A stretch of DNA of 16,941 nucleotides from CAZOOA01 sp964581355 (GCA_964581355.1 CAZOOA010000059.1:1-16941), one strand, 5' to 3'. Counted from the stretch's first letter, positions 1 to 7,019 are shown. Notes: a model not told the origin generated them from the sequence alone. Translations and numbers: made by a program.

Positions 1-180
1 CATCCCATGATAGGGCATATCCCAGATGATTGCCCTGTACCGTCCTTTCAGTGCACCAACCTGCGGTATAAATGTCTTGTGATCCATACATATACCATGG
101 GAAAAAACCACAACCGGTGCATTACCTTTTTCGCCGTGAACCTCGTAATAAACTTTTCCCCTGTCATTCTGGTAATACAT
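1..180 (-). CDS. alpha/beta hydrolase, N-terminal 60 residues (partial)
   Basis: Reading leftward from the ATG at 180, an open frame of 60 codons runs off the window edge without a stop. A ribosome binding site (AGGGGG) lies about 8 nt upstream of the ATG, which fixes the start. The protein begins with a short beta-hairpin-like stretch (MYYQNDRGKVYYEVHG), then a hydrophobic strand ending in FSHGICMDH, and later IIWDMPYHGM. The strand followed by HG is the usual oxyanion-hole region of the alpha/beta-hydrolase fold. The D-x-P-x-H-G segment matches the D-x-P-G-H-G loop common in this superfamily. The nucleophile elbow and catalytic acid and histidine lie beyond the window, so substrate and completeness cannot be judged. 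The fold assignment is fairly secure, the specific function unknown. Confidence 0.75.
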   Translation of the reverse strand, partial: MYYQNDRGKVYYEVHGEKGNAPVVVFSHGICMDHKTFIPQVGALKGRYRAIIWDMPYHGM

Positions 181-285
181 GATCCTACCCCCTGCTCATG
201 GACAAGAATGAATAAACTCAAAAGCAAACCAACCTTTGACCAGCCTTCTGCAAATGGCATCCATCTTGGCATGATATTTTTTTAA

Positions 286-313
286 TTTTGAACAGGACAC
301 ACTTTTGGACAGG
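286..313. repeat. two 11-bp direct repeats, 17-bp period
   Basis: TTTTGAACAGG (286-296) and TTTTGGACAGG (303-313) differ at one base and are spaced 17 bp apart. They lie between the YjbQ remnant and the partial hydrolase, about 105-135 bp upstream of the hydrolase start. They could be a regulator site or chance; no other copy was seen. Nothing else recognisable was found in 181-346. Confidence 0.35.
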
Positions 314-346
314 ATCCGCCACTCGTGGGCATCCCTGGTTGCCTGA

Positions 347-571
347 TCAAACCTTTCCTGCATTAATCACTGTTACAACGACCTCCCGGGTTTTCCGCGG
401 CCCATCAAACTCACACACGAAGATGTTTTGCCAGGTAGAAAGCCCGATTTCACCGTTCATGATTGGAATTGTTTCACCCGGCCCGATCAGCCCGGCTTTT
501 AAGTGGGCATCGCCATTTCCATCCTGCTGATCGTGCTGCCAAACACCCTGCTGAGCAGACGATAAACTCGG
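347..571 (-). pseudogene. YjbQ/UPF0047-family C-terminal remnant (5'-truncated)
   Basis: On the minus strand an open frame ending in TGA at 349-347 encodes a clear C-terminal half of the YjbQ (UPF0047) family. It shows in order QDGNGDAHLKAGLIGPGE, IPIMNGEIGLSTWQNIF, VCEFDGPRKTREVVVTVIN. The family is about 130-140 residues; only about 70 are present here. Similarity begins near AQQGVWQHD (about 560). The frame upstream has no ATG, GTG or TTG and meets a stop at 593-595, inside the 3' end of the neighbouring protease gene. The conserved N-terminal half with the HTSA-type motif is absent. The gene therefore looks decapitated by a deletion whose edge is at the protease stop codon. YjbQ proteins have been linked to a weak thiamine-phosphate-synthase activity; no function is expected from this fragment. 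An intact start elsewhere was not found. Confidence 0.7.
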
Positions 572-582
572 ACATTTCAGTT

Positions 583-1413
583 TTATGCCTTTTCATCACC
601 CGGCATAAGGACTTCAGTTACACTGTCTTTCTTGGTCAACATTTTTTCCCGGTTCAAAATGACAATTACAACAGCTACCAATGAAAACAATAAAAAATCC
701 CAGGGTTTACCATCAGGCCAGATGGGATTATTGATCTGAAAATGAAATAAAACGGCAATAATAAGACTTCCCCTGGATGAATTGAACAAAGCTGTCATGA
801 TCACGGAAAGAGAAATCACACCGACAAGAAATGCAACAAACGCCCACTCCGCGTGAGGTGTTCCCCCAATAAAGAAAGAAGGAAGATGCCATATTCCCCA
901 GACAGCACCGAGGAGTAATCCGGACCACAGCGGAACAAAGCGCCGCTGTAATAATGGAAGGGCTACCCCACGCCAACCAAACTCCTCTACGGGCCCCAAA
1001 ACAAGCATGAATAGTAATGCTGGAACAACCGAGTACCATGGTTCAAAAGGGAAAGGATCATTAAATGAGCCGGCAATTAACGCTCCAAGATAGTAAACAG
1101 CAGGGATCCCAAGTAAAATGAACAACCACCAGCCAAAGCTTGCCCTTAACAGCGCAAGTCTTCGTAAAAAACTGCCCAGCCCTCGAAGGCCGTAGTAGCG
1201 CAAAACAAGGAAAAGGCCTGCAAAGCCCGGTGCGTAAACGGCCAAGATGTACAAAGGATTGGTAGGGCTAACTTCGCCAAAGATTAAAGTCAATTGTTCC
1301 GGAAATAAAATCATTAATAAAGCTATCCCCCATGTCAGCCCAAAGGATATAGCAAAAAAAGGACCCAATGCTCTCACTGTCATCAGTGGTGATTTATTAT
1401 CATTTTTTGTCAT
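583..1413 (-). CDS. CPBP-family intramembrane metalloprotease (276 aa)
   Basis: This is a polytopic membrane protein with about eight hydrophobic segments. It carries the three motifs of the CPBP (CAAX protease and bacteriocin-processing, Abi) family. These are EExxxR as E143-E144-F-G-W-R148, a histidine after an aromatic stretch (GIWHLP, H176), and HxxxN (H224-FQI-N228). In characterised relatives the glutamates and histidines form a metal-dependent intramembrane active site, so all expected catalytic residues appear present. The start is the ATG at 1413, preceded by GGAGGAG seven to eight nt upstream. The gene is monocistronic by spacing: 286 bp separate it from the upstream acetyltransferase, and a truncated YjbQ-like gene follows at once. 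Substrate is unknown; bacterial relatives act in bacteriocin immunity or processing, but no peptide gene is visible nearby. Confidence 0.88.
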   Translation of the reverse strand: MTKNDNKSPLMTVRALGPFFAISFGLTWGIALLMILFPEQLTLIFGEVSPTNPLYILAVYAPGFAGLFLVLRYYGLRGLGSFLRRLALLRASFGWWLFILLGIPAVYYLGALIAGSFNDPFPFEPWYSVVPALLFMLVLGPVEEFGWRGVALPLLQRRFVPLWSGLLLGAVWGIWHLPSFFIGGTPHAEWAFVAFLVGVISLSVIMTALFNSSRGSLIIAVLFHFQINNPIWPDGKPWDFLLFSLVAVVIVILNREKMLTKKDSVTEVLMPGDEKA

Positions 1414-1497
1414 AATCCTTTACTCCTCCATTTTAAGTGAATATAGTTCGCTCATCAGCCCAAACCAAAAGGAACCTGGTTTTAAGTTTCTGTGAGT

Positions 1498-1552
1498 TAT
1501 GATCAAACCTTGACTAATCCCCCCTTCCAACTTGTGTCTCGTTTTGATCATA
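1498..1552. repeat. 10-bp perfect inverted repeat in the protease promoter region
   Basis: TATGATCAAA at 1498-1507 is mirrored by TTTGATCATA at 1543-1552, a perfect inverted repeat with a 35-bp spacer. A second, overlapping pair, CCAACTT (about 1527-1533) and AAGTTGG (about 1557-1563), partly interleaves with it. One arm covers the candidate -10 box of the CPBP protease gene, so the pair could be a two-site operator with looping. No regulator gene is adjacent. Confidence 0.5.
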
Positions 1553-1574
1553 GTTGAAGTTGGCCGGCTTGTAA
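1547..1574 (-). promoter_or_regulatory. candidate promoter for the CPBP protease gene
   Basis: Minus-strand TTACAA (1574-1569) and TATGAT (1552-1547) are separated by 16 bp, a fair match to a housekeeping promoter. They lie about 135 bp upstream of the ATG at 1413. The -10 hexamer is inside one arm of the inverted repeat, which would suit repression by a dyad-binding protein. This rests on hexamer matches only. Confidence 0.35.
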
Positions 1575-1649
1575 CCTGCCAAAAGTTGTGTTTGCCAAAA
1601 TTAAGTATCCAAAATAGCCTATAGAAATAATAAAAGCTACCCCACAATG

Positions 1650-1682
1650 AAAAGAAGGCCCGGTAAACTTTAGCCTTCTTTT
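1650..1682 (-). terminator. intrinsic terminator downstream of the YhbS-type acetyltransferase
   Basis: AAAAGAAGGC (1650-1659) pairs perfectly with GCCTTCTTTT (1673-1682) across a 13-nt loop. On the minus strand the right arm ends in a T-rich run, directly after the stop codon of the acetyltransferase at 1700. The arm composition would also give some termination on the plus strand. It marks the end of the leftward gene cluster. Confidence 0.75.
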
Positions 1683-1699
1683 AGCATTACGTTACATAT

Positions 1700-2233
1700 T
1701 TATCGCCAGTATTCCGGCTTGTTCAAAGCATCCGCACAGGTGACTGTTCCGTTCACAACCCCAATCAGACCTGGTCTCAGGGCGCGAACCATCCAGGCAT
1801 CTGCATATTTTTCCGGCACGGGGTGCGGCGGCGCAAAGCCCAGACGGCCTGCCGGTGCAAATCCGAAACGCGAGTAGTATCCCGGGTGCCCGAGAACAAA
1901 CACCAACTCCACACCTGATACATCCAGGAGTTCGAACCCCCTGACCATCAATGCAGTGCCGACTCCCTGCTTTTGGTGGGAAGGAACCACGGCCAACGGG
2001 GCCAGGATCACAGCAGCAATTTTTTGCCTTGTTTTTGCCAACCTTGCAGCCGTAAACAAAATATGGCCTACTGCCTGATCACCTTGAAAGGCGAGCAGGG
2101 AATATAAAGGTCGAGCGCTGGGATCGCGCAACAGTGCCCTTACCAGCTCCGCTTCTTCTTCCTGGCCAAATGCTGCCCGTTCCACCGCTAACACGTCCTG
2201 CAGATCCGTGTCCAAGGCTTCTCGAATGTCCAT
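1700..2233 (-). CDS. GNAT family N-acetyltransferase, YhbS type (177 aa)
   Basis: This is a single-domain GNAT acetyltransferase. The acetyl-CoA pyrophosphate-binding motif A is clear: the strand ILAPLAVVPSHQKQGVGTAL carries Q-K-Q-G-V-G at residues 87-92. The following segment VLGHPGYYSRFGF is the hallmark of the YhbS (COG3153) subgroup. Length is about that of the subgroup. The start is the ATG at 2233 with GGAGGAAG a few nt upstream, and a good promoter lies 40-70 bp further up. A strong terminator follows. YhbS-like enzymes are predicted acetyltransferases whose acceptors are mostly unknown, and none can be named here. The last gene of the minus-strand run, it may also be read from upstream genes because no terminator was seen before it. 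Confidence 0.9.
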   Translation of the reverse strand: MDIREALDTDLQDVLAVERAAFGQEEEAELVRALLRDPSARPLYSLLAFQGDQAVGHILFTAARLAKTRQKIAAVILAPLAVVPSHQKQGVGTALMVRGFELLDVSGVELVFVLGHPGYYSRFGFAPAGRLGFAPPHPVPEKYADAWMVRALRPGLIGVVNGTVTCADALNKPEYWR

Positions 2234-2273
2234 GTCTTCCTCCTGTTTTTGCCCAGCATAAAAACATATGGTT

Positions 2274-2301
2274 ATTATAAGAAGTGGAACTCTTAATCAA
2301 A
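2274..2301 (-). promoter_or_regulatory. candidate promoter for the YhbS-type acetyltransferase
   Basis: On the minus strand TTTGAT (2301-2296) and a perfect TATAAT (2279-2274) are separated by 16 bp. They sit about 40 bp upstream of the ATG at 2233, leaving room for a short leader with the GGAGGAAG site. A TAAGTAAT half-site adjoins the -35 box. Confidence 0.55.
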
Positions 2302-2388
2302 TAAGTAATGTTAGGCCTAGCAGATTGTCCCTTCAAAAATACTTACGGAAGGTGCCAGCAGGCTTCGCCTCCCCCACAATCATTAAAT

Positions 2389-2404
2389 GTAAGTAATTAC
2401 TTAC
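2389..2404. promoter_or_regulatory. 16-bp perfect palindrome (GTAAGTAATTACTTAC), possible operator
   Basis: The palindrome is perfect across 16 bp. Related half-sites occur at 2302-2309 (TAAGTAAT, next to the -35 box of the acetyltransferase) and at 2339-2346 (ATACTTAC). Three related sites within about 100 bp upstream of one promoter suggest cooperative binding by a dimeric regulator. The binding protein is not identifiable from the window. Confidence 0.45.
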
Positions 2405-2410
2405 TCCTTT

Positions 2411-2794
2411 TTAACGGGAAAGGGCCTCTTCTACAGTTTTTAAAAATGCTTTGCTGGAGACTGTAGCTCCCGTATCGATATCCACCTGAAGCGACTGCTT
2501 GTCGACAATCCTTTGGGACAGCTCCTGCTCTAAAGTCCCACTGCTGTCCGGCTGAATATCCACAATCCTACCTCCTTCAATAATGACCTCTACCTTGTTA
2601 GACCACCTATAGCGGCTAAATTCACCTGAATAAACCCCATCAGGCAGCTCACCTGGATTTACATCGTTTATAACAAGTTCCTGCATTTCGGAAAGTCCCC
2701 TGGTAACAGCGATTAATCCTCCTACAAGCATAATAATGACAACGACAGCTATTATTCCAACAACAATCAGCAGCTTACTTTTCCCCTTTCTCAT
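2411..2794 (-). CDS. membrane-anchored FMN-binding domain protein (127 aa)
   Basis: A basic N-terminus (MRKGKSK) and one strong hydrophobic helix (residues 8-31) anchor the protein. The outside part (about 50-125) is an FMN_bind domain. It starts PDGVYSGEF, continues KVEVIIEGGRIVDI, and ends DIDTGATVSSKAFLKTVEEAL. The D105-x-x-T-G-A-T111 sequence is the flavinylation motif seen in NqrC, RnfG and related proteins, where ApbE attaches FMN to the last threonine through a phosphoester. The predicted role is one-electron transfer outside the membrane. A longer open frame starts at 2908, but GGAGG just upstream of the ATG at 2794 and the transmembrane start support the shorter form. No ApbE, Rnf or Nqr gene is in the window, so partners must be elsewhere. 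It follows the serine hydrolase gene after 181 bp. Confidence 0.85.
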   Translation of the reverse strand: MRKGKSKLLIVVGIIAVVVIIMLVGGLIAVTRGLSEMQELVINDVNPGELPDGVYSGEFSRYRWSNKVEVIIEGGRIVDIQPDSSGTLEQELSQRIVDKQSLQVDIDTGATVSSKAFLKTVEEALSR

Positions 2795-2881
2795 TTCTTG
2801 ACCGCCTCCACTGATTTTTTGCAACCTTTCCCAACCTAGACGAGCCAGAACCATATTTTTTTCTGTGCAGTTTTGCCGTGC

Positions 2882-2930
2882 GATAGAATTCTTGCCAAAA
2901 AAACACAAGACTCAACCGTTAAGAGCCTAA
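2882..2930 (-). repeat. dispersed repeat, copy 1 (about 47 bp)
   Basis: This segment matches 6234-6280 at about 38 of 46 aligned positions. The shared core is AATTCTTGCCAAAAA, then ACAAGACT, AAC and GTTAA on the plus strand. Both copies have the same orientation and begin 20-45 bp after a stop codon of a minus-strand gene. On the minus strand both copies read TTGTST, 17 bp, TATCRC, which could be a weak promoter. In this copy that would serve the FMN-binding protein gene about 90 bp downstream. It could equally be a scrap of a mobile element. Confidence 0.6.
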
Positions 2931-2975
2931 TAATTTTTATGATTTCCAACTTTTCCCTCCCGGCTTTCCCCTTGT

Positions 2976-5213
2976 TTAAAGCATATTAAGAAATGAGAAA
3001 ACCCAAACCAGGCCCAGGGAGCCGGCCGTAAAGAGGCTGCAATGCAGGCGGCCAAGCCTGTTCCAGTAACTGTTTTTCCAGGCCAGCACTGTAAACACAA
3101 CCATGGCAAGGGCAAGTAGAGCCAGCACCCAGGGCAAGGCAAAAACAAAGTGCATGGCCGGGGTGACAATACCGAAGATTATCTTTGGCACACCGTAGGC
3201 CGGGTCAATATCGGAAAAAATATACACCAGGCCCAACAGGTATACAAGGGTCAACAAGGAAAACGCCACAACAACCCCGCGGGCAATTTGCGCCCCCCGG
3301 GATGCCCTTTCTTTTTTGCCTTGTTCCCCTTTCCTTTTCTTGATCAAGCGCCACAAAAAGGCAACCAGCCAGCCCCCTAAAGTGCCGATAATGATCAGCA
3401 AAACAATCCCAAAAAGCCCGCCATTGAATGAGATGGTTTCATACCAGGAGGCCTTGCTGTAGGTGGCAACACCCGTGGCCAGCAAAGGCCGCCCCTCCGG
3501 GCCGGTATCAAAAGCCACGGTGCTGACAAGCTGATCTTCCCCAGTATTTATATTCCGGTACACCCCGGGCTCCACTTCCACAAACTGTAGAGATTCCCCC
3601 TGGAAATTGCCCACCAGGTAACCTGCTTCATCCATATCAACGCGTAAAGCTTGCAGCAAACCGATAAATTTGTCCGGAGAAGTAAAACTGATCCGCGTGG
3701 GGTGGTACTCTCCCAGGTAATCTTGAGCCCGCTCCCTGGTATCAGCCGGTGGTGCAGGAAGCTCTTCGGCACGGGGCTGTGGGTAATAGCGGTCCATAAA
3801 CTCCTGGAACAACTGCATGGCCTGCAGAAAACCGCCACCGCTGTAAGTTACGAAAAAGCCCAGGTTATGTTCCGGGATCAAATTCATCTGGCTATAGTAG
3901 AGCATGGTGGCACCATTATGGGCAATCAGTTTTTCCCCATTTACCTCCTGCTCAAAAAATCCCCAGGTAACTCCCAGCAGTTGCGGGTGATGCGTGAACT
4001 GCTGCCGGTGCATTTCCTGAACAGTTTCTGACTGCAGGACTTGCTTCTCTTCAAAGTGCCCCTGCTGCAGATGCGCGATCATGAACCTGGCCATATCGGC
4101 AGCAGTACTGCTCATGCTGCCTGCCGGGTAAAGGGGAATATATTCAAAATCCCCCCGGTGGTATGCACCGTCTGCATATTTGTAGGCCCGGGCCAAATGC
4201 GGTTCCAGCTCACCGGGCAGGGGTTGGCGAAAAGTGCTGGCATCCATTCCCAGGGGTGCAAAAATATTTTCTTCCACGTATTCCGCAAACGGCTGACCGG
4301 AAACCTGCTCCACGATATAGCCGGCCAAGGCTGACCCGTAATTGGAGTATGCCATCACTTCTCCCGCCGGATAAACCCGGGCGGGCATGAAATTTTGCAG
4401 GTGTTCACCCAACGGAACCATGGCGTCGGGCGAAAGGTAAAACAAGCCTTCGCCAACATCCTCAAAACCCGGGGTATGGGTCAGCAGGTGCCGCATGGTA
4501 ACCGGTTCCGGGTCAACACCGGGCTTTTTATGGAGCTGCGCCGGGATCTCAAAGTCAAGATAATCGTTGACATCGGCATCCAGATCCACCTTGCCCTGCT
4601 CCACCATCTGCATCACTGCTGTCCAGGTTATGAGTTTGGAGACCGAGCCGATGCGAAAGAGGCTTTGCTCCCCGTCCACAGGAGTCTGCTCATCCAGGTC
4701 AGCGTAGCCATAACCCCGGGTCAACAACACTTCACCGTCTTTCACTATGGATAAAATTGCCCCGGGGATCTGATGCTCCTCCAGCTGCCGGGAGATAATC
4801 TCACTTAAAAAAACTTCCAGCTCCTCATTGTCATCCACTTCTGGTGATGCAAAACAAGGAGTTGGAGTTAGAGCCAATAGAACCCCACAGGTGAACAGTA
4901 GAGCCAGCTTAAAACGATTCCCCGTGTTCATATATACCAGGGAGACAACAATAACAACCGTAAAGAAGATCCAGCTGCCTGTAAGTATCCAGGGTACCTC
5001 CAGGTAAGCACCCAGTCCGGCCAGGGCAATGGTGGCAGCGAGCACAAATAAAAAAGAACCCATGAAGCTGCAGAGGGCGTCCCGGTCGTACTTTGCCCGC
5101 TCTTCTTTTGAAGAGGTGTTGTAGCCGGCGATAAGCCAACTCCATTTAAGATATTTAATCAAATAGCCCAGCAATAGAAACAATAATGCAATTAAAAGAT
5201 GAACGTAAACCAC
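2976..5213 (-). CDS. membrane serine hydrolase (class C beta-lactamase/PBP fold) with DUF3784-like N-terminus, 745 aa
   Basis: Residues 1-102 form two to three membrane helices with GYNTSSKEERAKYD between them and MNTGNRFK at the end, the pattern of DUF3784 proteins. A second signal-peptide-like helix (102-122, ending CFASPEV) follows. Residues about 130-480 form a class C beta-lactamase-like serine hydrolase. It has the nucleophile motif S190-V-S-K193, Y289-S-N291 and H432-N-G434 in place of KTG. A linker of about 110 residues leads to four or five C-terminal membrane helices (600-745). The catalytic part is therefore expected on the outer face. The start is GTG at 5213 with GGAGGGAG about 10 nt upstream. 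Such proteins usually act as D,D-peptidases, esterases or amidases on wall or peptide substrates; the substrate here is unknown. The acetyltransferase gene upstream is 76 bp away, so cotranscription is likely. Confidence 0.88.
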   Translation of the reverse strand: MVYVHLLIALLFLLLGYLIKYLKWSWLIAGYNTSSKEERAKYDRDALCSFMGSFLFVLAATIALAGLGAYLEVPWILTGSWIFFTVVIVVSLVYMNTGNRFKLALLFTCGVLLALTPTPCFASPEVDDNEELEVFLSEIISRQLEEHQIPGAILSIVKDGEVLLTRGYGYADLDEQTPVDGEQSLFRIGSVSKLITWTAVMQMVEQGKVDLDADVNDYLDFEIPAQLHKKPGVDPEPVTMRHLLTHTPGFEDVGEGLFYLSPDAMVPLGEHLQNFMPARVYPAGEVMAYSNYGSALAGYIVEQVSGQPFAEYVEENIFAPLGMDASTFRQPLPGELEPHLARAYKYADGAYHRGDFEYIPLYPAGSMSSTAADMARFMIAHLQQGHFEEKQVLQSETVQEMHRQQFTHHPQLLGVTWGFFEQEVNGEKLIAHNGATMLYYSQMNLIPEHNLGFFVTYSGGGFLQAMQLFQEFMDRYYPQPRAEELPAPPADTRERAQDYLGEYHPTRISFTSPDKFIGLLQALRVDMDEAGYLVGNFQGESLQFVEVEPGVYRNINTGEDQLVSTVAFDTGPEGRPLLATGVATYSKASWYETISFNGGLFGIVLLIIIGTLGGWLVAFLWRLIKKRKGEQGKKERASRGAQIARGVVVAFSLLTLVYLLGLVYIFSDIDPAYGVPKIIFGIVTPAMHFVFALPWVLALLALAMVVFTVLAWKNSYWNRLGRLHCSLFTAGSLGLVWVFSFLNML

Positions 5214-5289
5214 AATGAAAAAGCTCCCTCCACTTGATTTGCTTCAAAATATAATTACAACCTGCCCCGAACCGCCTAAAACAACCGGC

Positions 5290-5904
5290 CTAAAACGGCG
5301 GCGCCCCAAGAAACATATGGTAGGAAGAAAAAAGACCTGCCTGCTTTTTTTCCAGGAGTTGATACCCAAACCGCAGGTAGATATGATAATTTTTCTCATC
5401 CCCGGTAAAAAGGTAAATGCCCCCAGCTTCACTTTCGCTGGCGAAGCTGAGTTCTTCTGCCTTTTCCAAAAGCAAGCGCCCGACACCCTTACCTTGGTGC
5501 ATTGGGTCTACAGCCATGGCTTCCAGGGTGTAATATGCTTCAGGTAGGCCCCCTGGAGGCTTTGTGGCCCCGCCCAAGGGAATGGCCCGGAAAAAATAGG
5601 GAGCCAGCCAGATCAGTCGGGGCAAAAGGGGTATTAAAAGCCTGACAAATCTCTTCCGGGAAACCACAACCCCCGGTGCATTGAGTACCAGAAGCCCGAT
5701 CACCCGCCCCTTTTCCACGGCCACCAGGATGGGATGCCCCGCCTCCAGGTACAGTCTAAATTTCAGCTTTACGGCATGGGCATATCTTCTTCGCAATTTA
5801 GGCCGGGACAGATCCAGCCACGCCGCAGTAAACGCTTCCTTTTGAAAAGCCGATAACATGACATCCACAGCCTCGTCCAACATATTCTCTTGTAGCGGCT
5901 TCAT
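5290..5904 (-). CDS. GNAT family N-acetyltransferase (204 aa)
   Basis: The product is a one-domain GNAT acetyltransferase. The acetyl-CoA motif is YYTLEAMAVDPMHQGKGVG, with Q-G-K-G-V-G at residues 137-142 counted from the chosen start. The terminal strand-helix unit GGIYLFTGDEKNYHIYLRFGY follows and is typical of the family. The frame is open up to an ATG at 5967, giving 225 residues, but the extra residues do not resemble the fold. MKPLQENMLDEAVDVMLSAF at 5904 looks like a GNAT beginning. The upstream AAGGA is rather far (13 nt), so the start is uncertain. Acceptor unknown. The serine hydrolase gene follows after 76 bp. The 395-bp region upstream holds a dispersed repeat that may carry the promoter. 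Confidence 0.82.
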   Translation of the reverse strand: MKPLQENMLDEAVDVMLSAFQKEAFTAAWLDLSRPKLRRRYAHAVKLKFRLYLEAGHPILVAVEKGRVIGLLVLNAPGVVVSRKRFVRLLIPLLPRLIWLAPYFFRAIPLGGATKPPGGLPEAYYTLEAMAVDPMHQGKGVGRLLLEKAEELSFASESEAGGIYLFTGDEKNYHIYLRFGYQLLEKKQAGLFSSYHMFLGAPPF

Positions 5905-6299
5905 CTCAACTGCTTGTTCCTTGAAAATTTTTCCCCACCTCTTTGGCGAACATCTTACTTCGAGCATGCCTGCTTATAATAATATTCAGTGGGCACAACC
6001 GGGGCTCTTATATGCGTTTTTGATAAAATGGTTCTCTGGACACGATCACCCTTTAACTGCAAATTATTCACCGGAGATACACTGAACATGCAGCGCACCA
6101 CTCTACAAGAAAGACAAAAACTATGTTGACATACTCCCACGGCTAAAGACTGTAAGACCTACCATCACAACGTTGTCAACGTAGCCATTCCCCAGAATCA
6201 AGAACACCTCACCGTCTTCGGTGTATGCGGAGTGATAAAATTCTTGCCAAAAATGGACAAGACTTAACAGTTAAAGCTTAAACGTTCACTTTTAAGTGC
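5905..6299. other. 395-bp intergenic region with repeat and possible gene scrap
   Basis: Between the acetyltransferase start and the flavoprotein stop there is no full gene. The right part (6234-6280) is copy 2 of the dispersed repeat. Minus-strand positions 6270-6121 form an open frame of 49 codons with no initiator. It contains HFWQEFYHSA and GEVFLILGNGYVDNVV, which look protein-like but match no family I know. The remainder, 5968-6120, shows nothing recognisable. Confidence 0.4.
6234..6280 (-). repeat. dispersed repeat, copy 2 (about 47 bp)
   Basis: This copy matches 2882-2930 at about 38 of 46 positions, with a three-base block (TGG versus AAC), a one-base gap and scattered substitutions. 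It begins about 20 bp after the stop of the flavoprotein gene. The minus strand reads TTGTCC, 17 bp, TATCAC, a possible weak promoter. A gene served by it would be the GNAT acetyltransferase, which would then have a leader of over 300 nt. Confidence 0.6.
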
Positions 6300-7019
6300 C
6301 TATTTGTCTTCAGCCTGCTCAATCTCTTCATCCCAGAACTCGTTAGCCCGGGCCATGTACTCTTCATCACTCATAAGGGGCATATGCACCTGCTTCACCG
6401 TCTCTTCGCTTACCTGACCGTTGGCAACCATCTCCCAACCCGCTTTTTTTAATGCCTCACGATACTCACAAATCTTTTGAAACAGGTGGGGATCTTCCTT
6501 TTCTGTAGTTTGCAGCGCTTCGCCGCAGTTGCGGTATACTTCCAGTACCATGTCCATCTGCCCCATATATGGCTTAAGAAAGTCAAAATTATGCTCACCG
6601 GGGAAACCTGCATTGGCAATAAAAAACTGCCTGGGAAACCGCTTCACCCTTCCTTCATGATAAAAACTTCCATCATCGTTCTTTTCAATATGGGGCATCG
6701 ATAAAGGCAAAAACCGATCTGTAAAGTTTTTCAGCAACCCGGTCATTAACATGCCATAGACCGGGGTAGCCAGCCCGACATAATCGGATTCCAGGAACAG
6801 GTCCATCAATCCCCCCATATCATCGTTAATCACACATTTACCCGGGGTTTTGCTCCAGCAAGTAAAACAACCCCGACAATGCTTGATGTCTTTCTCTATA
6901 AGAAAGACCTCCTCTGCTTGAGCACCTGCCTGTCTGGCCCCTTCCAGCAAAGGCTCTACAATTTGGTGACTGTTGCTTTTTCTTCCCCGTGGACTTCCGT
7001 TAAATACAGTTACTTTCAT
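6300..7019 (-). CDS. iron-sulfur flavoprotein / NADPH-dependent FMN reductase family (239 aa)
   Basis: The N-terminus MKVTVFNGSPRGRKSNS is the FMN-phosphate loop of the flavodoxin-like FMN reductase family. C48-x2-C51-x2-C54-x7-C62 follows, the compact cysteine cluster of Isf-type proteins that binds a 4Fe-4S centre. ATPVYGMLMTGLLKNFTDR (about 105-123) is the second flavin-contacting loop. An acidic C-terminal helix closes it. Relatives transfer electrons or reduce quinones and oxygen species in anaerobes; the physiological partner is not shown here. The start is ATG 7019 with GGAGGG upstream. The GyrI-like gene lies 68 bp upstream in the same direction with no terminator between, so the two probably form an operon read from a promoter near 7610-7638. 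Confidence 0.9.
   Translation of the reverse strand: MKVTVFNGSPRGRKSNSHQIVEPLLEGARQAGAQAEEVFLIEKDIKHCRGCFTCWSKTPGKCVINDDMGGLMDLFLESDYVGLATPVYGMLMTGLLKNFTDRFLPLSMPHIEKNDDGSFYHEGRVKRFPRQFFIANAGFPGEHNFDFLKPYMGQMDMVLEVYRNCGEALQTTEKEDPHLFQKICEYREALKKAGWEMVANGQVSEETVKQVHMPLMSDEEYMARANEFWDEEIEQAEDK

Noticed and set aside
2795..2908. 38-residue N-terminal extension of the FMN-binding protein
   Set aside because: It crosses the dispersed repeat and would put a soluble stretch before the membrane anchor; the GGAGG site before the inner ATG is far better.
3651..4031. 126-codon plus-strand frame and its neighbours up to 4754
   Set aside because: All are antisense to the serine hydrolase, whose catalytic motifs are intact in its own frame.
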